From: Ziziphus jujuba
Lineage: Eukaryota > Streptophyta > Magnoliopsida > Rosales > Rhamnaceae
DNA length: 64,000 bases
Assembly: GCF_031755915.1 (NCBI RefSeq)
Contig: NC_083387.1
Span: 23,438,501 to 23,502,500, forward strand
Direction of reading: 5' to 3'
The position numbers were made by a program, and so were the translations under genes. The notes beneath the pieces were generated by a model that was not told where the DNA came from, ran no database searches, and saw only the letters and a program-made list of their open reading frames with translations. Positions 23,837-35,300 of the stretch are shown in pieces. The number at the start of each line of letters is the position of its first letter. Within the stretch, counting starts at the first letter, position 1.

Positions 23837-26800
23837 TGCCTTCTCAAGCTTGTGAGTGCTTGTAAAGAAAGCAGTCCAAGCTTGGAACAAAAAAATTGAA
23901 ACTTATCACTTGGTAAAGGCTTGGTGTGTATATCAGCAATTTGGCGAGAGGTGGGGACGTATCTGGTGACCAAATGTCCAGCAGCAACTTTCTCATGAAC
24001 GAAATGGTAGTCGATTTGGATAAGCTTAGTATGACCATGAATGATGGGGTTTATTGTCATGTGTAGAGCACTGATATTATCACAGAGCAACTATGGGGGT
24101 TTGTGTAAAGGTATGCCAATGTCACGAAGAAGAAAACTAAGCCAAGTTAGTTCAGCTGTAGCAATGGCAAGGGCCCTGTATTTGGCTTCAGTGCTGGACC
24201 AAGCCACAATGGATTGTTTCTTGGAAGACTAGGAGATGCAATTGGCCCCAAGGAAGATGCAATAACCACTGGTGCTGTGACGAGTAATGGGACATCCACC
24301 CCAATCAGCATCACAGAAACCAGACAGGTTTAGAAAGCTGTACTGAAGATATCGAATCCCGTAATCCATTGTTCCCTTGAGATAATGAAGTATTCTTTTA
24401 ACTTCGCATAGATGGAGCATAGTCGGATTCTGAAAATGTTGGCACACTTTGTTGACTGCTTGTGTAATATCTGGCCATGTGAAAGTCAGATATGCAAGCT
24501 GCCTACCAAACAACGATAGTCAGTAGAGTCAACAGAGATGAGGTCATCTGGTTAAGTGGTGAGTTTGGTGGCCATTGGAATCTTGATGTGAGCTGCTTTG
24601 ATCATCTTAGCTCGAGTGAGAAGGTCATGGGTGTATTTGGTTTGAGTGAGAAGCATGCCCCCTGAGAAGTACCGTGCTTCGATGCCAAGGAAGAAATGAA
24701 GTTGGCCAAGATCTTTGATGGCAAATTCCTGACTGAGAGTTATGATGAGATGATGAACCAGCTCAGGATTGTTACTTGTCAAAAGCAGATCATCGACATA
24801 TACAAGAAGGAAAATGATAAAGCTGTTTTGATGAAGCACAAATAAGGAGGGGTTTGCCTTACTACATAAGAAACCAAGAAGAATTAGAAACTGAGATAAT
24901 CTATCAAATCAGGCCCGAGGAGCCTGTTTGAGTCCATACAAATATCACCTTAAAAGACAAACATGATGTAGATGAGTGTGAGAAACAAAACTTAGGGGTT
25001 GCTTCATGTAGACTGTCTCCTTGAGGTGTCCATGCAAAAAGGCATTTTTAATATCTAGTTGCCTAATTTGCCAGTTACAGGTTACAGCAACAGAAATAAT
25101 TAGTCTTACCATTGTGTGTTTTATGACTGGACTATAAGTTTCTTCAAAGTCTTGTCCCTTTATTTGAATGAAGCCTTTAGCTACCAAACGTGCCTTGTAT
25201 CGGTCTATGGTTCCATCTTCTTTATACTTGGTTTTGAACACCCATTTTGAACCAATGGTGTTGATGTGCTATGGTCATGGGACAAGTGTCCACGTTTTGT
25301 TTTTGTGTAAAACATCCAGTTCTTCATGCATTGCGGCAAGCCAGTGAGGAATTTTTAGAGCTGTTTTTCGAGGTTCTGTATTTGTTAATAAAGCCATTTG
25401 AGATGCCAAAGTAGGATTGGTTTGAAGCTTATGCCTTATGATCATGGGATGTGTGTTTGTTGGTGACTGAATCTTTGTGGCAGGTATTTACAGGTTACCA
25501 AATAAGTTATTTTGTAAACCTTCGGGATTATGGATAGAGAAAACATTATCTGTTCTGTTTTCTTCACAGGTGAACTAGTCTGAAATTGGAGTGCTGTCTG
25601 GATTATTTTGGAGACTGTTGTCATGTTCGACAGTAGGACTGGAAATGGGAATGCTTTCTGGATTGTTTTGATAATTATCCTTATGCCCGTCAGTAGGACT
25701 AGTGTACTTACTAAGAGATTCCATGGCCTTTGTCGGTGAGTTGGGTTTTATCATTGTTACCCGTTGATACTCAGTAGAATCTGCACAAAACGCATTTATT
25801 AGGAAATAAAGAATATTTTATTTCGGCTGCATATGTTGTTGCAGCGTGAAAATCTTGATCCTGCAACTTATCTTCATTTTCAGGAAAATCGATTAGTTCA
25901 ATTTGTTTAGGCATGTTTTGATCAAGAGAATGATATGATAGGTTGGTTTCATCGAAAACAACATGCCTAGAAATATAAATGCTCTTTGTTGGAGGATGTA
26001 GACACCTAAACCCTTTATGCTGAGGACTGAAACCAACAAACACACAGGGCAATGTTTTTCTTAAGAATTCATTTTTGCCATAATCTCTTAAATACGGATA
26101 GCATTTGCAACCAAAGGTTCTTAAATATGTATAGTTAGGATATTTGTTAAAAAGACAAAAATAAGGAATTTCATGCTTCAAGGCATTAGTACGCAATCTA
26201 TTTAAAAGATATGTTGCTTTTAAGAAGGCTTCAACCCATAATTTCATTGGTGAATTTGCATGGAACATCATAGTGAGTCCCATATCAACGATGCTCCTGT
26301 GTTTCCTTTCTGCAATACCATTTTGTTCAGGTGTACCTAGACAAGACATTTGGTGCACAATACCACATTTATGCAGATGGTGTTGAAACATATTTGATTT
26401 GAACTCACCACCTCCATCACTGTGGAAGACTTTTATCTTATAATCAAGTTGGTTTTCTATCAACCTTTCCTTAAAGGATAAAACCATGTGTACCTGGAAG
26501 AATCATCAACAAAAATAGCATAGAATCGAATATTTTGTGAGAAAATTATTGGGGCAAGTCCCCATAAATCATAGTGAACCTTTTCCAAAGGAAACTTGGA
26601 AATTTTATTAGATAAACCAAAAGAAAGTTTGCAACTTATTCCTAATTGACAACTTTCACAGACCCTAGATTTATTTGTCAAACTAGAAATATTAATAATG
26701 TCTTTTGACTGAAGAATTCTTAAAAAATTTTGATTTGAGTGCCCCATCCTTTGATGCCAAGTCTCTGAAGAAGCCTTTATTGTGCTTAAAGCGTGATGTT

Positions 26801-28169
26801 CTTCACCATCAAGGACGTCGAGCTTCCCTTTCTTATGGCCCGTGGCTAGAATTTTATTGCTGCAATCCTTTATAACAAAGCCATTAGAAGAAAACTAAAA
26901 AATGCAGTCATTATCTTTAGTCGATTGGCTAATAGATAGCAGATTTTTTCTCAATTCAAGAACTACTAAGACATTTTTGAGTTTTAAATCTCCTTTATTT
27001 GTTCTAATGGTTGTATTTCCTACATGAGTTATTGATAGACCATGTCCATTTCCAACATATATATTATCTTTACCTGTGTAGGGAAAGGAATTATGAATCT
27101 TACATGCATCGTTGGTCATGTGTGCTGTTGCACTTGAGTCTGCATAAAACTTTTCATCATTTTCTGTGATTTTGAGAGCTGCTAATGCCTCTGGAACTTC
27201 CTTTTTGGTGTAGGAGTGATCAAACCTATGCCAGCAGTCTAAAGCAATATGATTTGGTTTGTCACAAATTTGGCAGAAAACTTTATCTTCAGTTCTTTTA
27301 TTCGAGCCTTGACCATTGAATGTTTGCTGTTTTGGTTTCTTCTTATCTGTGTTTCCAGTGAACTTTTCTACTGGTGTAATGCCTTTACCTCTTGAATTAA
27401 ATCTGTCACCTTGGTTTGCACGTCCTTTTCCTCTGCCATGTTGTCCAAAGTAAACTTGATGTTGATCAAGTTCTAGTTTGCTTGTCTCATTTTCAGTTTC
27501 AATCATTTGATCATGGCTTTGTAAGGCTAGAACAAATTGATTAAATGATGGATAAGATGGTTTTGTGAGCATGGCTACCTTGAAATCCTTATAATTTGGG
27601 CCAAGTCCTCTAGTAAAGGAAAACACCTTGTCCACATCTGAAATAGGTGCATTAATAGCACTTAAATTATCACAAACCTGTTTGAACTTACGTAGGTATT
27701 CACCTGTTGAAGAGGAACCCTTTTTAATAGATGCAAGTCTGTCCTTGAGAAGATACTCTTGCTTCTTGGTTGTAGGTAGCAGCTGATCTTCCACGGATTT
27801 TCAGAGAGAATAGGCATTGTCTATTCCCACATTCAAACTTAATATATCATTGGACATAGTACTAAGTAACCAGGTTGTGAGAAGTCCCTTATTATTAATC
27901 CAATTGCTGTGATTTGGATTAAGTACCAGGACCTCCTTTTCATCGAGGCAAAATTCACAGGGTGGTTCAAAGCTGGTCAGATCATGTGAGATTCCAAAAC
28001 TATGGACCAATGGAAGTATTTGTGAGTGCCAGAGAAGGAAATTAGAGCTGTTTAGTTTTGCAGAAACTAAACTAGAACACTGATGGAAGGCTTGAATTGT
28101 GAGTACTGGTTCTGTAAGGGAATTTGAGGGAATTCTGTTTTGGGAGGAGGTTTCATTCTGAGCATCCAT
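23614..28169 (-). pseudogene. copia gag-pol polyprotein, disrupted
   Basis: Reading from the ATG at 28169: a gag domain (SLVSAKLNSSNFLLWHSQIL; about 28090-27450); a CCHC knuckle CQICDKPNHIALDC near 27280; a protease site YADSSATAHMT near 27145, where the usual Asp-Ser-Gly is Asp-Ser-Ser; integrase with its zinc-binding part (HSNQNF, VCESCQLG) and catalytic Asp/Asp/Glu stretches (VDDSSRYTWFYPL at about 26510, HSDGGGEF at 26427, TPEQNGIAERKHRSI at 26335); reverse transcriptase (KARLVAKGFIQIKGQDFEET at 25190, LVYVDDLLLTSNN at 24810); and RNase H (ending VPTSRQIADIHTKPL at 23950). Breaks include TGA near 27801, TAG at 26895, a frameshift near 26480, a scrambled linker 25771-25260 with stops, a stop at 24840, a frameshift near 24515, and TAGs near 24229 and 24091. 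Several stops sit at probable Trp codons. Confidence 0.9.
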
Positions 28170-28198
28170 GATAGAAGAGAGTCTTGTGGAAGTCAATT

Positions 28199-28210
28199 GC
28201 TCTGATACCA
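28199..28210 (-). other. copia primer-binding site (tRNA-iMet)
   Basis: The minus strand reads TGGTATCAGAGC directly after the TTCA end of the 5' LTR, the standard initiator-methionine tRNA primer site of plant copia elements. Confidence 0.9.
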
Positions 28211-28678
28211 TGAAGAAATAAAGAATATTTGATAAAACTAGTAATTTCTGATATGTATCCTTCATTGAAAAAACTATGGTATTTGTACAAAAGAGAAGAC
28301 CACTTCATAAGGCAATTTGAGAAGTGTCTTTAAGAAATTTCTATATACGAAAGAAAGATAAAAAATAACTCTTTGATAGAAAGCAAAAAATCCTAACGGG
28401 TATAAGTTGCCTTGCACAGGAAGTCAACCAGCAGATTCTTGGAGAAAGTTTCCTTTTAGATAGAAACTTCCTTAATGTATTTTGCAATATCACTTCTTTT
28501 CTTGTTTGTTGATTTGAGTGTTTCTTTCCCCTCTGTAGGTAGATTTGATATTGATGGTGTGAGTGTTAGCTTATCTGGTGTAAGCTGATCTGATGTAGGC
28601 TGCGTATAAGATAACTTTTTATCTGGTGCTGGTGTGAGCTGTATATCTAGCTTTGTTTCCTTATCTGCATTCTTGTCA
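28211..28678 (-). repeat. copia 5' LTR
   Basis: 468 bp with TG...CA ends; it should contain the element's promoter. Differences from the 3' LTR are scattered substitutions and a small indel near 28255. Confidence 0.9.
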
Positions 28679-28716
28679 TTTTTTGTTATATTATAAATAG
28701 TTAATTAGAGTAGACA

Positions 28717-29077
28717 TGTAACAGCCCAGACCACCCGCATCAAGATATTGTCCGCTTTGGGCCCAGCCCGCACGATTTTGCTCTTCCCGACCCTATTACA
28801 ACGGTGGGTCACAGGAAAAGGCCTCTTGAAGGGAAAGGTATCCACACGCTTATAGGCCATGCTTCGTTCCCCTTTTCAACCGGGTACTGGCTCTGATACC
28901 ATCTGTAACAGCCCAGACCATCCGCATCAAGATATTGTCCGCTTTGGGCCCGGCCCGCACGGTTTTGCTCTTTCCGACCCCATTACAACGGTGGGTCACA
29001 AGAAAAGGCCTCTTGAAGGGAAAGGTATCCATACGCTTATAAGCCATGCTTCGTTCTCCTTTCCAACCGATGTGGCA
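28717..29077 (-). mobile_element. TRIM-type miniature LTR element, two LTR copies with almost no internal region
   Basis: Two direct copies begin TGTAACAGCCCAGACC on the plus strand at 28717 and 28904. The right copy spans 28904-29077 (174 bp, ends GATGTGGCA). Read on the minus strand, this copy ends in GGGCTGTTACA, then GA, then TGGTATCAGAGCCA, a tRNA-iMet primer site. Directly after it comes the left copy, lacking its first bases. This is the layout of a TRIM (terminal-repeat retrotransposon in miniature) that has lost nearly all internal sequence. It encodes nothing. Elements with this LTR start and end are, as far as I recall, widespread in eudicot genomes. Confidence 0.75.
28888..28901 (-). 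other. TRIM primer-binding site (tRNA-iMet)
   Basis: The minus strand reads TGGTATCAGAGCCA two bases after the LTR end at 28904, complementary to the 3' end of initiator tRNA-Met. Confidence 0.75.
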
Positions 29078-29084
29078 TGTTAGA

Positions 29085-31930
29085 TGTAACACCCCATCCC
29101 AAATCACATCAGAATTCGTGCACATTGATCGATGTTGACCGATGACCGAGTGGGTCAAAAGTTGATTTTTTGTTCCAGTTGAAATTTCTAGTTGACCATG
29201 GTACTGTGGCGAAGTGCATGATGCCCCGAGTTCGTAGACTAGGAGCACGTCGAAAACGGAGCTACGGTTTGAAAGTTATGGGCAAAACAAGTCGAGGTGC
29301 AAACTGTCCAAAAGGTGCCAGGAGTTGACTTTTTATTGTTGTGTAATTTTGTTTTGACTTTTGTATGGTTGTAAAGTACTCGTCGATACGAGTTCATAGA
29401 CTAGCGGCACGCTTAAATTTGACATCTGGTTAAAAAGTTATGGACGTGTGAAGTTCGTCGGATACCGTAATATTTTATTATATCTGGCTTAAGTGCACAG
29501 TAATGCCATGTGTCGTCACCTGATTGGTCCACGTGGGTGAACAGTGTCACCCACGGTGGCTTTTATTTGGCAAAAACGCCGGGGAGGAGAGAGAAAGAGA
29601 GAGAGAGGAGAGAGAAACGACCGGCCGCCGAAAATCGTCAAATTTTTCGGCCAATCCTTGCTACACGCGCCAGCCAAACGGGAGCGCTTTCCCATTTCCG
29701 GCCGAACCCTGAAATTTCACGACTGCAGGTCGCCGGACGCGCCCAGACCGAGCCAGCGAAAGCTCGGCGGCGATTTTTCCCTTCCACCGCCGTTGACCCG
29801 TTTCCGGCCACTTTTAAGCCACACGCGCTTGACCGGTCCCTCACCCGTGGCAATTCCAGCCTACCCACCAAATTTCACGGCCACCGGACCTCCGATGCAC
29901 TGGGATCGGAGCATTTTTCGGCGAGGCACTGAAAATCTTCAAACCCCGATCTCTTCGCCGTCCGGCATCCGTTTGCCTCACCGCTGGTCCCGTTGGAATC
30001 CTCTCCCCTTGATCTACAAAACTCCCAAAAATCTTAGCCAACGGCCACCGCACGCGCCGCCGCCGGCGACGGTTGCCAGTGACCGCGACGGCTCGCCGGA
30101 AGTCACTGTTCTAGCGAGTACCCAGTTGCACCGCCGGTCCCTGTCCACTAATTCCGACCTCCTGAATCCAAATCCGGCGTCCTTTTCCTCCAATTCGCGA
30201 TGGTTTGGGAGAATCCCGAAAGCTTTCCGACGATATTCCGGCCACCTCGGGTCCGATATCTAGGAAGTAAGACCGAATCCGTGATCCTCATCACTCAAGT
30301 TTCGATTCGGTATATCACTCGTAATTTTTATTTGTCGTTTATGTTCGCTCCCCGGGTACCCATTTGGGAGTTACCTGATTAAAATATTAATATATTTGGT
30401 TGGTGTACTGTGGATGTTTTAGGTGCGCGTGCGAGTAGTGGAGTTGATCCTGCGGAGGATCTTAGCTGATATACGCGCTTAAGGTGAGTAACCCACCTTT
30501 AAAAATATTTTGGGGCAATTAATTATATTTAATTGGTGTTTAATTGATATTTGAATTATGCTCATGTGGTGCAATTTAATTATGATTTTATTGTTATTTA
30601 ATTTATTTATTATGCATGAGCAAGGTATATTTCAGTAATAATCGTATGTGGTTTTAATATTATTTTTCGGGCATAATTGGTTTAAATATTTTAAGGAAAA
30701 TATTTGTTTAAATTGGAAGTTTAAATTTTTATAATTATGCCCGTGGTATATTGTTTGTTGAACCTCGTATTACGAGAAAAATTATTGTTTTACTGTTATT
30801 GATGTTTTCGTACCGGGTTGTTAAAGGAAAGTATGTGGGATGGTAAATGTGCAAATTGGTATATTTTCCACGGTAATTTTGGAAAAACGGTACGGTTATA
30901 ATTAATTTAATAATTATTTTGGTGTTCTGGTGTATATATATGGTTAGCGCGCAAGTATTATGTCTCCCGTGAGTTGCCATTGGACCGTGGGCAGGCAAGT
31001 TTGATATTGGCCACAGCCGCCCCCCTCCTTGGCTGGGATGACGGTTTCAGCAGCAGTACTGTCGGGATACCGAAGTGCCGTTTGCAAGTTTCTCTCTATA
31101 ATCTCCCCGCCAATCGGTGCTCGGGACGCTGGGTATCGGAGGGCATCACCGGTATATGGTGTGGTGCGTCAAGTGTAAATTTTCAGACAAAATTTCAAAC
31201 CCCAAAGTGTTCAAAAATTATTTATTATATGTATTTACATTTTAATTACATTTGGGGTATTTATTTATTTATTTATTGTTTATTAAATTGTTTGATCCTT
31301 TGGTTTTCGGGAAATACGAATATCGGATTTTGTGAAAATGTTTTAAAAAGGGAACATTTCCAACGGAGTGATTAGTGAGAGTTTTGAGAGAAATTATTAT
31401 TTCCAACTGTTATTATTTATTTACCTATTTAATTGCCGGCATTAATTAAATTCCCTTATTTGTTATATTATTATTATTAAAAGTGTTCAGTAGCTAGGGT
31501 CGCTCACTGAGATGATTAGCATCTCACGTTTTTAAATTCCATTCCCTTAGGTGCAAGGGATTGTAGGCGTCCTTCCGGAGCGAACCAATTCTCCGCCGCT
31601 ATCGTAGTTCGAGAAGTACCTTTGTACTCGTTTAATTTAGTTGTAATATTTATTTCATCTTTGTTGTATTTTCTATTAAATAGCACTTCATGAGCTCTGT
31701 ATACTATTCTGGACACTATATGTTTTATTTATGCACTGGATTACTGTTATTCTTGTGAAGTGCTGTAAAATTGTGGAATCAATTTGTAGTATTATGGGAG
31801 GAATAAGGGGATGATTATAGAAGTGTGTTTTCAGTGCAGGTAATTTTTGGTAAGTCCTACCCTTAGGGGAGGTGCTGCCGAATTTTTCGTTGGAAGGTTC
31901 AGTGGTATTTCCCTGGGATCAGGGCTTGTC
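29085..31930 (+). mobile_element. Second, 3'-truncated LTR related to the 17.2-20.7 kb solo LTR
   Basis: Starts TGTAACACCCCATCCC immediately after the TRIM copies and shares the landmark sequences of the first LTR in the same order, including CACGTCGAAAACGGAGCTAC at 29248, the GCGCGCAAGT/TGAGTTGCCAT block at 30949 and CGGTGCTCGGGACGCTGGGT at 31115. Homology stops at GGATCAGGGCTTGTC (31916-31930), about 38 bases short of the first copy's end, where an inverted TRIM fragment begins. Positions 29500-30300 are GC-rich and CpG-rich and carry long overlapping open frames on both strands. These look like the transcribed leader of the LTR, not a gene. Confidence 0.7.
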
Positions 31931-32041
31931 AAGAGGCCTTTTCCTGTGACCCACCGTTGTAATGGGGTCGGGAAGAGCAAAACCGTGCGGGCCGGGCCCA
32001 AAGCGGATAATATCTTGATGTGGGTGGTCTGGGCTGTTACA
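31931..32041 (+). repeat. TRIM LTR fragment in inverted orientation
   Basis: About 111 bases, from AAGAGGCCTTTTCCTG to GGGCTGTTACA, are the near-perfect reverse complement of 28717-28828. Together they form terminal inverted repeats around the truncated LTR at 29085-31930. Outer flanks are AGACA (28712-28716) and AAACA (32042-32046), a four-out-of-five match. Confidence 0.85.
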
Positions 32042-32325
32042 AAACACCAAGTTGTTCCCGAAAAAAGAAAAGAGGGAAAAAAAGTTAGAGTAGTCACAAA
32101 ACCAAGCAAGCAGGGTGAAAATATATTTAATTTTTTATAAAAATGGAAAAATATGATTTTAAATTCAAAATAACTTTAATACAAATTATTTAGGAAAAAA
32201 AATTTTTTTTTGGTTTACTTAAGAATTAATCAACCACAGTACATTAAAAATTAAAAAGAAAAATACTAAATGTATTGTTGTTTAAATTATATTTATTCTT
32301 TCGTTATTAACTAATTGTACTAATC

Positions 32326-32344
<19 letters not shown>

Positions 32345-32363
<19 letters not shown>

Positions 32364-35300
32364 GGGTTGTTAAGGAGATCAAGTGGATTCTGGTATGGGA
32401 CAACATGAGTATTTTGATTATCTGGGTTAACAACAACAGTGATTGGATTGGAATGAGAATATTGCATTTTATGGGTAGATTGGGAACTGGAGGCTTTATT
32501 AAAGGTGATTTTTTGGACAAAGCGGAGTGTTTTGGAAAACTCTGGATCTATTCTGACCCATGGATGAATAAAGGCTTGAGGACCTAATTCTTTATAGGTG
32601 ATTTCAAGGGCTTCTCTGAGGCTATAATAACCTCGATATTGGATATTGATTTGACCAGCAATTTCATGGGCTATTTGGGATCAGGTTTTATAAAGACCAG
32701 GATTTGGGCCACTGAATAAAATATAATGGGAAAAATATTGACTATCGGGTTTTTGGCGGATTGGTTGTAAATAAAAGCAAAGGTTATCTAAGGCATGAAT
32801 AAAATCTGATTTTTGATCTGTGGATTCAAATTGTGCGGTATTCCACACAGAGTTGATTAAGGTTCTTTGGGGAATATCTAATTCAAATTGGGTTGGGAAA
32901 TTCTTTTCAGCAATTTCTCCACTCCAAATTGGAACAGAATTGTTGTTGATTATCATGTAGCCAAGTGGACGAGTCATGCTGTAATGAAAATAATTAGAGA
33001 AAAGATATTTTGAAAATATGAAAATTTTTATATATAGTGGAAAATAAAATTTTAGTTGTTTGAAAATATGAATAAAAATTTGGAAATGGGAAAATAAGGT
33101 AGAATAAGGAGAGTAAGAAAAAGAAGGAAGATGATTGGTTTGGATTTGATTTATTGTTTTGGAAATGGATTGATCTTGTAGGAGCTGGACATTATTTGAT
33201 TGGAGTAGGAAATCAAATTTGACCTTTTCACCTAAGGGGTGACTGATTATTCCATCATTTTCTGTGGTAAATGGGTATAACAAAGAGAGAAAGGGAATTC
33301 CTAAAATAACTTGATCTGTCATATTTCTTATAAGGACAAAGGTTGTTTTGAAACAAATTTTATTATGACAAATATGAGCTTGATTAATTTTGTAATGTAA
33401 ATCCATTTTACTACCATTAGCGGAGTTTAATTTTTCTTTAGTTTTGGTATAATATTTACTAGGTATGAGGCCTTCTTGGACACAATTTAAATCTGCACCT
33501 GAATCTAAAAGTGCAATTGTTGTTAATTGAAAATCTTTAATGATTATGGTGATTTTTATGTGCCATTTTCTAAGTTTGATTTTTTGAATTGAAGCTAAAC
33601 AATTATCACGGGAAGATCCTTCTTCCTGTTCTTCAGGTTGATTAGGACTAAGGTTTTGGGGGTTATCCTGAATAAATTGTAATCGATGTTTGATTAAATG
33701 ATTTTCCATTTTTAATTCTTTAATTTCAGACTTAATTGTTTTAATTTCTGTTTGTAGATCTTGAACAGTTATGTGTTTATTTTTTGATTTATTAAATGTT
33801 TGCAAGGCTTCTATTAAACAGATTTTTTGAGTACTTTTATTATGTTGATTTGTTTCTTTGTGATTATCAGTTATTATCTTTTTATATTTTTTCATGTATT
33901 CGATTCTTTCATCAGGATTTTCTAATTTGCTAAGTAATTCTAAAATGATATCTTCATTTGCAGGGGAATTAGTTAAGACACTAAGTGATTGATTACAACA
34001 GGTATCTAGACAACAGGCATCTAAACATCCTAAAGTAATATTAGGGTTATCTGTGTCACTAGTGGATTCAGTGTGAATACTTGATTTGTCAGAACTTGAT
34101 TCAGTATAAATATTGTTTTCACTATGTTCACTATCTGTGTTGTGTATACCTAAGACATTGATTAAATTTTGTTTTTGATCTTCTGGTATTTCTAATTGTT
34201 TGATTGTTTGTTTAACTTTGCATTGATTAGCAAAATGACCAAATTTATTACATTTAAAGCATTTGATTTTTGTTTTATCTTTTGAATCTTTTTTATGTTT
34301 AGTTGATTTATAAAATTTATCAGGATTGGGTTTATTAAACTTATGGGTTTTATAATAAGGTTTTCTAAAGGTTTTCTTATATGATTTGTCTTTGAGTTTA
34401 TTTCTCCTAGAGGGTGCTATAGTGGATAGACCATATTGTTGACAAAAGTTTCCTAATTCATATTTAGTTTTCTTTTTATCATTATTTAATTGATTGGCTA
34501 TTTTCATATCAGTGCACATTTTTAATCCTTCTTTTTTGATTATTGAAACTATATCTCCATAGGTTAATGAATCGTAGTCTATGTGACCACTATCATTACT
34601 TAGGATATTTCTGATTTTTCTATCAAATAATTGGGGTAGACCATTAATAAATTTTTCTTTCCAAAAGGGTTGATTACTATCGTCTCTCATCATGATTCCA
34701 GTGGTAAATGTTTGTACATACCATTCGAAATCACTAAGAGTAGGACAATGTAGATTGGTTAACTGACTATGGATTCTTTCAGTGACAGCTGTAGGGGTTC
34801 TTATAAAATGTCTGATTATTGTGGCTAATAAGGTATTGACACCATCTGGGACACCTTGACCTATTGATTCATCAAATATGGGAATGATTTCTGATTTAGA
34901 TTGATCTGTTAAATGTTTTTCCCACCAGTAGTGTAAAGTACCAGTAAAACCTGTGACTAATAATTCAACAATTTCAGGTTGGGGAAGGTTTTGATTAGTA
35001 AAATAACTATTAGCAACCATGGACATGTGATGTAATTTGTTTAATATTTCTTGTTCTTTTAATCCATCTATATTCCATTCGTATAATTTATCAGAACTGA
35101 CAGAGAATTGATTTTTAGAAGTTGATTCTTGAAATTCAGGAGGTAATGGTTTATTATTCCATTGTTTAAAAGTATTAAATCGTGGTTTTTGATTTTTAAG
35201 TCTATTAATGTGATTATCTAATGAAGATTGATTTGATTCTGTATCGGATGAAGTTTTATTGTTGATGGCAGCAAGATTGGAAGAGGAGGCTTCATTTTTG

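Larger units (their letters stand above)
23370..28678 (-). mobile_element. Complete but inactive Ty1/copia retrotransposon
   Basis: A 5.3-kb element on the minus strand with two LTRs (28211-28678 is the 5' LTR, 23370-23836 the 3' LTR), each starting TG and ending CA on the plus strand and similar at roughly the mid-90s percent by eye. A tRNA-iMet primer-binding site abuts the 5' LTR. Domain order gag, protease, integrase, reverse transcriptase, RNase H is that of copia. Flanks are TCTTT (23365-23369) and TTTTT (28679-28683), an imperfect possible target-site duplication. The polyprotein frame is broken many times, so it is not autonomous. It inserted next to a TA microsatellite, downstream of the CSLD relics. 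Confidence 0.92.

Noticed and set aside
29544..30263. A 239-codon open frame with several overlapping long frames on both strands
   Set aside because: It lies in the GC-rich part of an LTR whose relative at 17.2-20.7 kb has no matching frame. Pro/Arg/Ser-rich translations on both strands reflect base composition, and no domain is visible.
17225..31930. The two related LTRs as the ends of one full-length retrotransposon enclosing 20.7-29 kb
   Set aside because: They are strongly diverged, no primer-binding site follows the first copy, no gypsy gag-pol lies between them, and the interval instead holds CSLD relics and an independent copia element.
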